This document shows positions 16,981-26,098 of a DNA stretch of 64,000 nucleotides, one piece after another. The DNA is from Chlorobiota bacterium (GTDB lineage Bacteria > Bacteroidota > Ignavibacteria > OLB7), in NCBI GenBank assembly GCA_016710285.1, contig JADJXR010000001.1, positions 2,792,501-2,856,500 of the forward strand, written 5' to 3'. A model generated the notes under the pieces. That model was not told where the DNA came from and did not search any database. It saw nothing but the letters and a program-made list of their open reading frames with translations. Each line of letters begins with the position of its first letter. Positions within the stretch are counted from its first letter, which is position 1. The position numbers and the translations under genes are program-made.

Positions 16981-17730
16981 TCAGAATATCTCTTCAAACC
17001 GGTAGAACCCTGGCGGTTGCCCAACCAGCCATTCGGCGGCAAGAAGCGCGCCCAGCGCAAAGCCGGAGCGGTTGCGTGCGCTGTGGGTCAGCTCAATCGT
17101 GTCCGCCTCGGCATCGAACGTGACGGTGTGGGTTCCAACCACCGCGCCAACCCGTTGGCTGCTAACGTGCAAGGCTGCCGGGTCAATCCGCCCCGTGGGG
17201 TTTCCGGCGCACAGTTCGGTTTTTCTATCAAGCTGCTCCAGAAGGATGGATGCCAGCGTTACTGCGGTTCCGCTTGGCGCGTCGGCTTTGCGGTTGTGGT
17301 GCGCCTCGAACAACGCAGCATCGTACATCGGGAACCCGTTCAGAAGCTGGGCCGCTGCGCGAACAATGCGGAAAAAGAGGTTCACCCCAACGGAAAAATT
17401 GCTTCCGTACAGCACCCGCCCTTGCGCCGCTGCCACCAGCTGCCGGACCTCATCAACGTGCCGGTCCCACCCTGTGGTCCCAACAACAACGGGGCATCCT
17501 AACTCCACCAGAGTTCTGATATTTCCCAGAACAGCATTGGGGTGGGTGAACTCGATAGCAACATCGGCATGAATGGGAGCGTTTGCAGCAATCGGGCGGG
17601 CAAGGTCGAACGTCGCCGAAATCTGCGCACCCCGCTCGGCGGCTAATCGCTCAATCTCATGGCCCATTGTTCCGTAGCCAACAAGGGCAACGCGCAATGG
17701 CGAAGGGGTTGGATTTTTTTGGTCTTCCAT
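16981..17730 (-). CDS. dapB: 4-hydroxy-tetrahydrodipicolinate reductase DapB
   Basis: A 249-residue NAD(P)H reductase taking the DapA product to tetrahydrodipicolinate. The nucleotide loop VGYGTMG sits near the N-terminus, VVVGTTGW and YGSNFSVGVNLFF follow, and the substrate signature EAHHNRKADAPSGTA holds the catalytic His pair and Lys. The ATG at 17730 is chosen over 17823, which would add 31 residues upstream of the nucleotide fold. It directly precedes dapA on the strand. Confidence 0.94.
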   Translation of the reverse strand: MEDQKNPTPSPLRVALVGYGTMGHEIERLAAERGAQISATFDLARPIAANAPIHADVAIEFTHPNAVLGNIRTLVELGCPVVVGTTGWDRHVDEVRQLVAAAQGRVLYGSNFSVGVNLFFRIVRAAAQLLNGFPMYDAALFEAHHNRKADAPSGTAVTLASILLEQLDRKTELCAGNPTGRIDPAALHVSSQRVGAVVGTHTVTFDAEADTIELTHSARNRSGFALGALLAAEWLVGQPPGFYRFEEIF

Positions 17731-17865
17731 CTCTGGTTCAATCTGGCCGCGAAGATAGCGAACGGAGGCGGTTGCAACGGTGAGCCTACGCAACGGAACA
17801 AGAACTTCTTCACGAATCTTCATCTTTCTGTTCCTTCTCCGGTTGTTGTTCGCTATTTTCCGGCC

Positions 17866-18927
17866 ATGCCGATCCTTACACCGACCGAAGACCTGAAACG
17901 TATCCTTGTTTGCCGCACCGATGGCTTGGGGGATGTGATCCTAACGTTGCCGATCGCTGCCGCAATCAAAGAACGCCTGCCGAACGCGGAAGTCGCCTTC
18001 CTTGTCCGCCCGTACACCGCGCCAATCCTGAACCGCGTCAGCGACGTTGGGAAGGTGCTTACCATCACCGAAATGCGCAAAGGGCTGCACCTGATGAAAA
18101 TCTATCAGCCAAACGCTGTTGTGTTTGCGAAGCCGGAGTTCCGGCTGGCGTTGGATGCGCTGCGGGCACGGATTGATGTCCGTATCGGAACCGGCTACCG
18201 CTGGTACTCCGGGCTGTTCACCCGTTGGGTGTACGACCACCGCAAAGGGGGGCAAAAGCATGAATCGCAGTATGGAGTGAACCTGCTTAGCCCGCTGCTT
18301 CCGGGGGAACTTCCGGTGCGAATGCCCCGGCTGAAGGTTGCTCCATCGGCGGCTGCCGAAGCCAAAGCCCGCTTGCAATCGTTGGGGATTGTGGGGGAAT
18401 ACATGGTGATCCACCCGGGAAGCCGTGGCCATGCGTCCGATTATTCCCCGGAAGGATTTGCTGCCGTTGCTGATGCCTTGTTGGCCGATTGGTCAGGGCT
18501 GAACATCGTTATCACCGCTGGGCCAAACGAAGAAGAATTGGTAACGAAAATCATAAGCCAGATGCGCAACCGCTCCCGCGTTCATGCCGTTGGGGAGATG
18601 TCGCTGGACCTGTTCAGCGAGCTGCTTCGGGGGGCAAAAGGATTTTTGGGAACCTCATCCGGCCCGATTCACCTTGCCGCGCTTGTGAAAGTTCCGGTGG
18701 TGGGGCTTTACCCAGGGCTTCCCCCGATGTGGCCGGCTCGCTGGGGGCCAATCGGCGAACAGGTGACAACGCTGGTTCCGCACGCTAACGAGCCGTTCTG
18801 CCCACGCTGCGAGAAAGATCATCAGCCGGAAAACTGCGTCCTGCGAATCAAGCCGGACCGCGTGGTGACGGCCTGCATGGATATGCTGATTGGCAAAGGG
18901 GCCGGGCTGCGCGACTCCATTGCCTAA
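17866..18927 (+). CDS. Glycosyltransferase family 9 (heptosyltransferase-like)
   Basis: A 353-residue GT-B enzyme of the ADP-heptose:LPS heptosyltransferase family. Family features are VCRTDGLGDVILTLP at the N-terminus, VIHPGSRGHASDYSPEGF at the start of the donor domain and FLGTSSGPIHLAALVKVPVV, the sugar-nucleotide site. A CPRCEKDHQPENCV segment near the end holds cysteines, as in related Bacteroidota proteins. It should add a sugar to the LPS core or another surface glycan at the inner face of the inner membrane. It is divergent from dapB, with 135 bases between the starts. The DUF3108 gene follows on the same strand. Confidence 0.88.
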   Translation: MPILTPTEDLKRILVCRTDGLGDVILTLPIAAAIKERLPNAEVAFLVRPYTAPILNRVSDVGKVLTITEMRKGLHLMKIYQPNAVVFAKPEFRLALDALRARIDVRIGTGYRWYSGLFTRWVYDHRKGGQKHESQYGVNLLSPLLPGELPVRMPRLKVAPSAAAEAKARLQSLGIVGEYMVIHPGSRGHASDYSPEGFAAVADALLADWSGLNIVITAGPNEEELVTKIISQMRNRSRVHAVGEMSLDLFSELLRGAKGFLGTSSGPIHLAALVKVPVVGLYPGLPPMWPARWGPIGEQVTTLVPHANEPFCPRCEKDHQPENCVLRIKPDRVVTACMDMLIGKGAGLRDSIA

Positions 18928-19073
18928 CAATGCGGGTTTGCGATTTCTGTTCAGAGCAATGGGAGTGCTTGGCATGGGTGGTTATCAAACCAGCATGGAA
19001 ACCTTGCGTCCCAGCCCCCAGCAGACACCCTTCGGCAGGGAACGGAAACCATTTTTTCAGGAATACACAACGC

Positions 19074-19940
19074 ATGGAAACGCTGAACTCAACCAATAAA
19101 AAACGCTGGCATACGCTGCTGACCTTTGGATTTGTGGCCATTGGAGCGGTTGGCTCGATGATTGCCCTGATGTCCGCCAGCGGCGAAGCCTCAAAAGATA
19201 TGGCGGCAACGTGGCAATCGGGCGCGCTTCGCTACCTTCCCAACATTGCCTTTGGCTATGGCGAAAAACTCAATTTCGATGTCAACTACAAATTCATCAC
19301 GGCGGGGAAAGCTGTGATGCAAATTGCCTCCAAGCCGGAGACCATCAGCGACCGCCCAACGTACAGCGTGCAGTTTACCGTCCGCACCACCAGCAGCTTC
19401 GATAACGTTTTTAAGGTGCGCGACCGCTACCAAACCTACATTGATATAGATGGAATTTTCCCGTGGCGATTTGAGCAGTCGGTGAAGGAAGGAAATTACA
19501 GCCGCGACTTCTCGGCAATTATTGACCAACGCGCCAAGAAGGCAAAAACCACCGAAGGCTCCTTCACCACGCCGCCGTTTGTTCACGACATCTTAAGCGC
19601 GATGTACTACGTGCGGACCCTGAACCTTAGCGCAATGAAAAAAGGGCAGTCCATCACCTTGCAAAATTTTTATGGGAAGAAAACCCACGACCTTCGCATC
19701 AGGGTGCTTGGGAAGGAGAAAATTGAAACGGACGCTGGAACCTTTAACTGTGTGGTGGTTGAGCCAATGGTGGTGGAAGGAGGATTGTTCAAAAACGAGG
19801 GGCGCATTGTGGTGTATATGACCGACGACGATCGGAAAATCCCGGTAAAAGTAAGCAGCAAAGTGGTGATCGGCTCCATTGATGGCGAGCTAACCAGCTA
19901 CAGCGGAACCCGCGGTCCGGTTACGGCAAAGGTGAATTAA
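19074..19940 (+). CDS. DUF3108 family secreted/envelope protein
   Basis: A 288-residue protein. Residues 11-33 form a hydrophobic leader or anchor. Then comes a beta-rich domain starting FGYGEKLNFDVNYKFITAGKA, typical of DUF3108 proteins, with later DRYQTYIDIDGIFPWRFEQ and a final IPVKVSSKVVIGSIDGEL. The family is found in Gram-negative envelopes, and some members act near lipopolysaccharide or outer-membrane assembly, but no reaction is known. The start at 19074 is chosen because upstream residues have no coding character. It may be co-transcribed with the GT9 gene 146 bases upstream. Confidence 0.8.
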   Translation: METLNSTNKKRWHTLLTFGFVAIGAVGSMIALMSASGEASKDMAATWQSGALRYLPNIAFGYGEKLNFDVNYKFITAGKAVMQIASKPETISDRPTYSVQFTVRTTSSFDNVFKVRDRYQTYIDIDGIFPWRFEQSVKEGNYSRDFSAIIDQRAKKAKTTEGSFTTPPFVHDILSAMYYVRTLNLSAMKKGQSITLQNFYGKKTHDLRIRVLGKEKIETDAGTFNCVVVEPMVVEGGLFKNEGRIVVYMTDDDRKIPVKVSSKVVIGSIDGELTSYSGTRGPVTAKVN

Positions 19941-19959
19941 TTAGAATATTTTCAGAAAT

Positions 19960-20002
19960 AAAAAACGCTGGGCAATTCTTACCCGATTGCCCAGCGTTTT
20001 TT
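19960..20002. terminator. Bidirectional intrinsic terminator
   Basis: A perfect 17-base stem AAAAAACGCTGGGCAAT/ATTGCCCAGCGTTTTTT with a 9-base loop. It carries an A-run on one arm and a T-run on the other, so it can end transcription of both the DUF3108 gene (plus) and the glycosyltransferase gene (minus). Confidence 0.93.
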
Positions 20003-20081
20003 GCATTGTGGAGAACCAGTTTCTGGGGATTGTAGCCGTCATGAATAAGTCGGGACGGCTCTCCAATTTTAATCACCACGC

Positions 20082-21548
20082 TTACCGCCGTACCCAAGCG
20101 TGGCGCATGGAAAGGAAGCCGGTAAGACCAAAACCGAATAAATACATCAGCTGGAACGGGATTGCTGCAAGCTCGCGGAAGGAAAGGCTGGCCACGATTC
20201 CAAACACGAAATATCCAGCCAACAACACCTCCAACGCCGTTGCTGCGCTGACCTTAGAGTAACGGTACGCGCTTCGCTGCCACGCACGGTCGCCACGCCG
20301 CTTGATGTTGTATTTCGGGGTTCGGTTAAACGCGCTTCGGTGGCTAATAACTGCTTCGATTACCGCTTTGGTGTTGTTCACCGCAAGCCCCATTGTTCCG
20401 GCCATAAATATCGGGAACAGGAACATCCGGTTCCGCCAATCGGGGCGGATGTCGCGCTGGGCAAATAGGTAAAAAAGAAATGATGAAACGGAGGCGAAAA
20501 TAAACGCCGACATCAGATCGAAATAGCGGGATAATTCAGGATTATTCGCTTTCAAAAACACCATCGGGACGTTCAAAATGCCGACAAGCAAGATGAACGG
20601 AAAAACAATGTTGGAGGTGAGGTGAAAGGTCGCGTGAATTTTAGTTCGCAACGGTTGGCGCGATAACCAAACGCGAAGCAAATGCTTCTTTGCCGTCTCG
20701 ATAGCCCCTTTTGTCCAGCGGAATTGCTGCGATTTTAATCCATTAATTTCCGCCGGAAGCTCCGCCGGAACCGTGACATCATTCAAATAGAGAAACCGCC
20801 AGCCGCGAAGCTGGGCGCGGTAGGAAAGATCCAAATCTTCGGTAAGCGTGTCGCTTTCCCAATTCCCCGCATCAAGAATGCAGGATTTCCTCCAGATGCC
20901 CGCCGTCCCGTTGAAATTGATGAAATATTCCGCACGGTTGCGCACCTGCTGCTCCATTGCAAAATGGGCATCCAGTGCCATTGCTTGCATTCGGGTGAGC
21001 AAGCTGTAATCGTGGTTGATATGCTCCCACCGGGCCTGCACCAATCCCAGCTGCGGGTCGGCCAGCAGGTGCGGAATCGTCTCGGCAAGGAACTCCGGCT
21101 CCGGCACAAAATCAGCGTCAAAAATCGCGATGAATTCTCCGGTTGCCGTTGCTAATCCTTCTTTTAATGCCCCTGCCTTAAATCCTTGCCTGTTCGTCCG
21201 GTGGATATGATGGATGTTGATCCCCAATCGCCGCTTCCGCCGCGTAAGGTTGGCCAACATTTTGGTGGTGTTGTCGGTGGAGTCGTCAAGGATTTGGATT
21301 TCTAAACGGTCCAACGGGTAATTCAGCCGGCAGACGGCTTCCACCAATCGCTCGGCAACGTGCAGTTCGTTGAACAGCGGAAGCTGAACGGTGACGTGTG
21401 GGTGGCGCGATAGCCCGCCCCCTTTGCTCGGCGTTGGATCGGCAGGGCGAAGGCGAAGGTAGTGGATCACCATCACCAAGCCGTACATCCCAAAAAATGC
21501 AAGCACAAGAAGCGCCGCAAAATAGACGATAAGGAACGTTGTCTCCAT
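20082..21548 (-). CDS. Membrane glycosyltransferase family 2 (cellulose synthase-like)
   Basis: A 488-residue processive-type GT2. An N-terminal membrane span (about residues 4-28) is followed by a GT-A domain with the D, D, D, Q-x-x-R-W set: ILDDSTD, AIFDADF, LTEDLDLSYRAQ and QQFRW. Several C-terminal membrane spans follow (around residues 310-410 and 430-480). Such enzymes polymerise a beta-linked glycan or build a glycolipid and pass it across the membrane. The product is unknown. I use the ATG at 21548, two bases after the lptE stop; the longer frame starts with a TTG inside lptE. Tight linkage to lptE suggests a surface polysaccharide role. Confidence 0.88.
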   Translation of the reverse strand: METTFLIVYFAALLVLAFFGMYGLVMVIHYLRLRPADPTPSKGGGLSRHPHVTVQLPLFNELHVAERLVEAVCRLNYPLDRLEIQILDDSTDNTTKMLANLTRRKRRLGINIHHIHRTNRQGFKAGALKEGLATATGEFIAIFDADFVPEPEFLAETIPHLLADPQLGLVQARWEHINHDYSLLTRMQAMALDAHFAMEQQVRNRAEYFINFNGTAGIWRKSCILDAGNWESDTLTEDLDLSYRAQLRGWRFLYLNDVTVPAELPAEINGLKSQQFRWTKGAIETAKKHLLRVWLSRQPLRTKIHATFHLTSNIVFPFILLVGILNVPMVFLKANNPELSRYFDLMSAFIFASVSSFLFYLFAQRDIRPDWRNRMFLFPIFMAGTMGLAVNNTKAVIEAVISHRSAFNRTPKYNIKRRGDRAWQRSAYRYSKVSAATALEVLLAGYFVFGIVASLSFRELAAIPFQLMYLFGFGLTGFLSMRHAWVRR

Positions 21549-21550
21549 AA

Positions 21551-22084
21551 TTACCAATCGGCGACGGCTGCCAAAAGAATTTCGCTGGTGATTTTGTCCA
21601 CCGCTGTGCGGATTGCACGCTCTTCGCCGGCAGCCCCTTCATCAAGGCGATATTGCGCATCGCCGGAAAATGCCCGGTTTGCAAACACCGAGGTTCGTTT
21701 CAGATTATCCAGAAAGGTGACTTGCGCGCTAATCGTCACGCCACGCACCGTCTCGATCTCACCCGTGGAAATGTTCCGGCGCTCGTCGTTGCGGATGTTC
21801 GTGATGGTCACCTCCAACCGCGAATCCGCCTGGGCGGCATCAACCACCCGCAGGCTATTGTCCTCGCGGAATTTCCGGATTAGCTCCCGCGTCATCTCGT
21901 CGCGGACCGTTGCCCGGCCAAAACCGCTTGCGTCCTCCACCGTGGGGATGATGACCGTCTTCAAATTGGCAGGGGGCGCGCCGCCGCGAAACGAGTAGCA
22001 CCCGGCAAGCAACAGGCACAACGCCAGCGCAGCCCATGGGCTGCTCCCGCGTTTGCCGCGTGCTTTTCCGGTGTGGTTCATCAT
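21551..22084 (-). CDS. lptE: LptE-like LPS-assembly lipoprotein
   Basis: A lipoprotein of about 177 residues. The signal peptide ends in the lipobox LLLAGC and the mature protein starts CYSFRGG, like many Bacteroidota LptE (Pfam LptE/RlpB-type). The next stretch, PANLKTVIIPTVEDASGF, is characteristic. LptE plugs the LptD barrel that inserts LPS into the outer membrane. lptD is not in the window. ATG codons at 22084 and 22081 are equally likely starts. Confidence 0.85.
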   Translation of the reverse strand: MMNHTGKARGKRGSSPWAALALCLLLAGCYSFRGGAPPANLKTVIIPTVEDASGFGRATVRDEMTRELIRKFREDNSLRVVDAAQADSRLEVTITNIRNDERRNISTGEIETVRGVTISAQVTFLDNLKRTSVFANRAFSGDAQYRLDEGAAGEERAIRTAVDKITSEILLAAVADW

Positions 22085-22147
22085 CAAAAAGAATTTGGTC
22101 AGTTGAAAGTGCTTGGAGCTTGGAAGAGTTCGGTTGCCTATCGTCGG

Positions 22148-23365
22148 TTATCCTTCATCCCGCATCTTCGTATCCTTTATTCCCTCACCCTCCATCTGGT
22201 ATTCCTGAAGTTTCCTGAACAGCGTCCGTTCGCTGATGCCCAGGGCCTGCGCGGTGCGGCGTTTGTTGAATCCGTGGCGTTGGTAGGCGTGCAAAATAAC
22301 GCGGCGCTCCACCTCGGCAAGGTTCACGTGGCCAAGCTCTGCAATCGGATCCACCGGCTCCGGTTCGGGCGCGGGGGCCGGGGGGAGCGCGGGGAAATTG
22401 GAGGTTGGCTCAACAACGCGGCGGCTGTTGTCGCGGATCAGTTCTTTCAGCTCCCCAACCTCATTCCGAAGCTCAATCAGTGCGCGGTAGATCAGTTCGC
22501 GCTCCACCTGTTCGCTGGTTTTTCCGGCAAGGTGGACAATGGCGTTGGGGTTCTCGATCACCGGCGGGCGGTTCTCAATATCCAGATGGCGGAACACCGC
22601 TTCTTCGGTGATTTGCGCGCCCCCTTCAAGGGTTATCAGCAGTTCCACGAAGTTCCGAAGCTCGCGGACGTTCCCGGGCCAGGGGTAGCGGACCAGCACC
22701 TCCAATGCCCCACGGGTGATCCCGTTGAAGCTGGCACCAACACGTCGCGCGGTGGCGGCGGCATACCATGCAATCAGGACCGGGATATCCTCAACACGCT
22801 CGCGCAATGGAGGGATGCGAAGCTGCGCGGAATGGAGACGGTAGTAAAGATCAGCGCGGAACTTGCCGCGCCGGACATCGTCGGCAAGGTCGCGGTTGGT
22901 GGCGGCAATCACCCTGACGTTGGTTTTTCGCAGTTCGGTGCTGCCAACGCGGGTGAACTCCAAGGTCTCCAACACTCGCAGAAGTTTCACCTGTGTGGCC
23001 AGCGACATCTCGCCAATTTCATCCAAGAAGATGGTCCCGCCGTCGGCTGCCTCGAACAACCCTTTGCGGGAATCCACCGCCCCGGTGAATGCCCCACGCT
23101 CATGGCCGAAAAGCTCCGACTCCAGCAACGTTTCCGGAATCGCGCCGCAGTTGATCGGGATCATCCGCTGGCTTGCGCGGTTGCTTAACCGATGAATGGC
23201 CTGGGCAAACACCTCCTTGCCGGCTCCGCTTTCGCCAATCAGAAGGACGGTAAGATCGGTTGGAGCAATTTGGCGGATCAGCCGAAGGAGTTCCTCGATT
23301 GCTGCCGAGCGGCCCACAATGCCAAGTTCGGCCTGCGAAAGTTCGGTGGGTTGGTGCTTCGGCAT
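22148..23365 (-). CDS. Sigma-54-dependent transcriptional activator without receiver domain
   Basis: A 405-residue enhancer-binding protein. The AAA+ domain begins almost at once: Walker A GESGAGKE (44-51), the sigma-54 contact loop GAFTGA (91-96), Walker B GGTIFLDEIGEM (109-120) and the arginine-finger region RADLYYRL. A Pro-rich linker leads to a C-terminal Fis-type helix-turn-helix, RRTAQALGISERTLFRKLQE. It lacks an N-terminal receiver, PAS or GAF domain, so it is not controlled by phosphorylation in the usual way and may be regulated by level or by a partner. The start at 23365 is chosen because the upstream 51 residues are low-complexity. It lies 34 bases after the B12-domain gene. Confidence 0.92.
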   Translation of the reverse strand: MPKHQPTELSQAELGIVGRSAAIEELLRLIRQIAPTDLTVLLIGESGAGKEVFAQAIHRLSNRASQRMIPINCGAIPETLLESELFGHERGAFTGAVDSRKGLFEAADGGTIFLDEIGEMSLATQVKLLRVLETLEFTRVGSTELRKTNVRVIAATNRDLADDVRRGKFRADLYYRLHSAQLRIPPLRERVEDIPVLIAWYAAATARRVGASFNGITRGALEVLVRYPWPGNVRELRNFVELLITLEGGAQITEEAVFRHLDIENRPPVIENPNAIVHLAGKTSEQVERELIYRALIELRNEVGELKELIRDNSRRVVEPTSNFPALPPAPAPEPEPVDPIAELGHVNLAEVERRVILHAYQRHGFNKRRTAQALGISERTLFRKLQEYQMEGEGIKDTKMRDEG

Positions 23366-23399
23366 GGTCACGGTTCGGTGTGGCAATCGGTTGGCCTGG

Positions 23400-23807
23400 T
23401 TAGACCCGTTCGTGGGTTTGGAACCACTCTTTGATGTAGGATGAGATTGCGGTAGTTGGCGCGCCGGGGGTGAACAAATCGCCAACGCCAACCCTGCGAA
23501 GCTCCTCGATGTCGGCATCGGACATGATGCCGCCGCCGGTCAGCAGAACGTCGTTCATTCCGCGTGCGCGCATCAGCTCCAACACTTTTGGGAAGATGGT
23601 CATGTGCGCTCCGCTTAGCATGCTGATGCCAATCACATCCACGTCCTCCTGCAAGGCGGCCTCCACAATCATCTCCGGAGTTTGGCGCAGCCCTGTGTAG
23701 ATCACCTCCATTCCGGCATCGCGCAATGCTGCGGCAATCACCTTCGCGCCACGGTCGTGGCCGTCAAGGCCGGCTTTGGCAATCAGTACTCGAATCGGTC
23801 GGTCCAT
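23400..23807 (-). CDS. Stand-alone cobalamin-binding domain (methylmalonyl-CoA mutase C-terminal type)
   Basis: A 135-residue protein equal to the B12-binding domain of methylmalonyl-CoA mutase. The cobalt-ligand motif DGHDRGAKV (DxHxxG) is at about residues 15-23; GISMLSGAHM and LLTGGGIM are the other two cofactor loops. In two-gene mutases this domain is a separate subunit working with a catalytic chain, here not in the window. It interconverts methylmalonyl-CoA and succinyl-CoA, or it may be part of a B12 sensor. The adjacent sigma-54 activator (34 bases downstream) allows a sensing role, but this is speculation. AGGGAAG precedes the ATG. Confidence 0.9.
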   Translation of the reverse strand: MDRPIRVLIAKAGLDGHDRGAKVIAAALRDAGMEVIYTGLRQTPEMIVEAALQEDVDVIGISMLSGAHMTIFPKVLELMRARGMNDVLLTGGGIMSDADIEELRRVGVGDLFTPGAPTTAISSYIKEWFQTHERV

Positions 23808-23970
23808 TGTGCTTCCCTGTGTGTTGATTCTTTTTATCCTGTGTGCGAGAACCGCAAAAAAAATACGCCGATTGCCCCGTGTGGGCAATGACGGGAAGTA
23901 ACGGGGGGAAAGGAAACGCGGGCCACCACGCTGCAACCGCATGCAAAGTTCCCCGGGCTTCCCCAGCCCG

Positions 23971-25233
23971 TTATTCCCCGTGGTCCAGCTTGAACAATTT
24001 CCGCAGGTGAGCAGCGGTTTCCAGCATGCTTTCCTGGTCCGCTTCGGCATCAAGAAGGTGCGACATCGGAATGCCGATAATCCGCTTCACCACGGTCTCC
24101 ACCAGCCGCTCCACTTGGCCGAATTCTGTTTCGGAGAACTTTCCGCGTTGCTTCGCCAGCTCCGCGTCCATAATCGTCCGCGCCTGCTGCTGAAGCTGGG
24201 CAATCACCGGCGTTACCGGAAGCAGGTTGCACCAGGCGTTGAACTCCGCAAGCTCCTCGGCAATAATCGCGTCGGCGCGGGGAAGCTCGGCACGGCGGCG
24301 TTCAACGTTCGTCTCGATAACGCTGTTCAGGTCGTTCAGGTCCTTGCAGAAAACGTTCGGGATGGTGCCGATCTTCGGGTCCACATTTCGCGGGACGGAG
24401 ATGTCAACGTACAGCTGTGTTTCGCCGCCGCGCTGCTGGCTGGCCGCTCGTGCGGCTTCGTAGCCAACCAACCATGTTGGCGCGCCGGCGGCCACAATCA
24501 CGATGTCGAACTCATGCAGCCGTTGTGCCAACGCCGGCAGCGGCATCCATTGGCCAAACCCTAACCGCTCGATAACCTCAAGCCCCCGGCTCTCTGTCCG
24601 GTTGCTGATGGTGACGTTCCGCACCCCTTGCGCGTGCAGATTGCGTGCGGTCAGTTCGCCGGTTTCCCCTGCGCCAATCACCAGCGTCCGCTTGTTGGTT
24701 AGGGGGTAGAAGATTTTCCGCGCAAGCTCCACCGCCACATAGCTGATGGAGACTGCCCCGGCGAACAGATCGGTCTCGGCTTTCACCCGTTTCCCGGTGC
24801 GGAGCGCGGTCTCGAACAACCGTATCAACACTTTCCCAACGGCTTTCTGCTGGCGTGCAATCAGGTACGATTGCTTCACCTGGCCGATAATCTGGATGTC
24901 GCCAATCACCTGCGAATCCACGCCGCTGGCCACCTCCAACAAATGGCGCGCGGCGTTGGCGGCGCGAAGCTGAAAAAAGTAGCTGTCGGGAAGCTCCGCC
25001 CCTTTCCATTTGCGCAGCCAATCCTTCAACTGCTCAGTGTTGAATTCCGCCGCCGAAGGGCGCACGTACAGCTCGGTGCGGTTGCAGGTGGAGATAATCG
25101 CCGACTCGCCAGGGATCGTTTGCTGCAGGTCCCGCAGCGCCTCGGGAAGCTCTTCCTCGCCAAACGCAAGCTGCTCGCGCAGCTCCACCGGGGAATGTTT
25201 GTGGGAGGTTCCAATGGCATAGATGTTCAGCAT
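23971..25233 (-). CDS. hemA: Glutamyl-tRNA reductase HemA
   Basis: A 420-residue NADPH enzyme that reduces glutamyl-tRNA(Glu) to glutamate-1-semialdehyde, the entry to C5-pathway tetrapyrrole synthesis. The catalytic nucleophile is Cys50 in IISTCNRTELY. VASGVDSQVIGD, RTLVIGAGETGELTARNL (NADP site) and the C-terminal dimerisation helix region are all in order. The start at 25233 fits MLNIYAIGTSHKHSPVELRE, the normal N-terminus. It lies just after hemX, with a C10 run in the 25-base spacer. Confidence 0.96.
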   Translation of the reverse strand: MLNIYAIGTSHKHSPVELREQLAFGEEELPEALRDLQQTIPGESAIISTCNRTELYVRPSAAEFNTEQLKDWLRKWKGAELPDSYFFQLRAANAARHLLEVASGVDSQVIGDIQIIGQVKQSYLIARQQKAVGKVLIRLFETALRTGKRVKAETDLFAGAVSISYVAVELARKIFYPLTNKRTLVIGAGETGELTARNLHAQGVRNVTISNRTESRGLEVIERLGFGQWMPLPALAQRLHEFDIVIVAAGAPTWLVGYEAARAASQQRGGETQLYVDISVPRNVDPKIGTIPNVFCKDLNDLNSVIETNVERRRAELPRADAIIAEELAEFNAWCNLLPVTPVIAQLQQQARTIMDAELAKQRGKFSETEFGQVERLVETVVKRIIGIPMSHLLDAEADQESMLETAAHLRKLFKLDHGE

Positions 25234-25247
25234 GATGGGCGGGGATA

Positions 25248-25257
25248 GGGGGGGGGG
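25248..25257. repeat. G10/C10 homopolymer upstream of hemA
   Basis: A run of ten G on the plus strand (C on the coding strand) fills part of the 25-base spacer between the hemX stop and the hemA ATG. Such tracts are prone to slippage and could alter hemA translation or be a sequencing uncertainty. Confidence 0.9.
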
Positions 25258-25258
25258 A

Positions 25259-26089
25259 TCAACTGAACTTATGGAACCCACTGAGCAGGGCATTGATGAC
25301 CGTTAGCGAAAGCACCGATCCAAAAAAGCCGATCAGTGAAAGGATCATCACTTTGCGTCCATCCAGCCGCATGGCGTAGCGGGCAAGAAGCGTCCCGGAG
25401 TACAACGTCCAGATGGCAAGCTCGGCAATTAACTTGGGGTCCGAGTAGCTGAAGGTGGGAAGAATGTCGGGCAAGGCAACCAACGCGATAACAATGGCGA
25501 CCGACAAAAACACCAGCCCAATCAACGCGGAAAGCTCACCCATGGTTTGCAGCAATCCCAAGCTGGGAAGCCGGTTGTACAACGCCCCGAACCGGTTCGA
25601 TTTAATCTCATGGTACAGCAGCAAATAGAGTGCCCCGTACACTGCCGACATCGCAAAACCGGTGTAGCCAAACAGCCCAGCGGCGATATGCAGCGCAACG
25701 TTGTTATCCAGCAGGATGGGATTGGGGGAAGAGGAATCCACGCCGGTGCTGAACATCGCGCTGACGGTTTGGAAGATCAAGGCCAGCCCCAGAAAAAAGA
25801 CCCCCGTTCCCCGCTCACCCGTTGCCAGCTCAACCACAACATAGGTCAGGGTGATGGTGTAGCTAAGCATGGTCATCAACTCGAACGGAGTATAGACCAG
25901 GCAATGGCCGTGGTACATCGTCAGGGCGAAGATCAGGAGCGAGTGGACGGCAAGGGCAGCCAGCGCGGCAGGCCGGCCCCAGCGTTGGGCGCGTTCGTCG
26001 CGGCGCAGAAACGCCATGCCGTACATCGCCACCGCCACGCAGTACGCAAGCGGAAGAAGGGCTTCGGTGAGTTTGGCAAGCGTGAGCAT
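25259..26089 (-). CDS. HemX/CcsA-type membrane protein (cytochrome c assembly family)
   Basis: A 276-residue integral membrane protein with about eight hydrophobic spans (for example residues 8-26, 43-60, 69-85, 96-114, 139-158 and 190-212). The stretch GALYNRLPSLGLLQTMGELSA resembles the HemX branch of the CcsA/CcmC heme-handling family. HemX proteins are encoded beside hemA and influence HemA level or heme export to cytochrome c assembly. Its gene follows rodA by nine bases and leads into hemA, the classic hemX-hemA pair. A dedicated cytochrome c ResC/CcsA role cannot be excluded. Confidence 0.85.
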   Translation of the reverse strand: MLTLAKLTEALLPLAYCVAVAMYGMAFLRRDERAQRWGRPAALAALAVHSLLIFALTMYHGHCLVYTPFELMTMLSYTITLTYVVVELATGERGTGVFFLGLALIFQTVSAMFSTGVDSSSPNPILLDNNVALHIAAGLFGYTGFAMSAVYGALYLLLYHEIKSNRFGALYNRLPSLGLLQTMGELSALIGLVFLSVAIVIALVALPDILPTFSYSDPKLIAELAIWTLYSGTLLARYAMRLDGRKVMILSLIGFFGSVLSLTVINALLSGFHKFS

Positions 26090-26098
26090 AATCAGTAC

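Noticed and set aside
22073..23188. A 371-codon plus-strand frame opposite the sigma-54 activator
   Set aside because: Antisense shadow without domains; the AAA+ motifs are on the minus strand.
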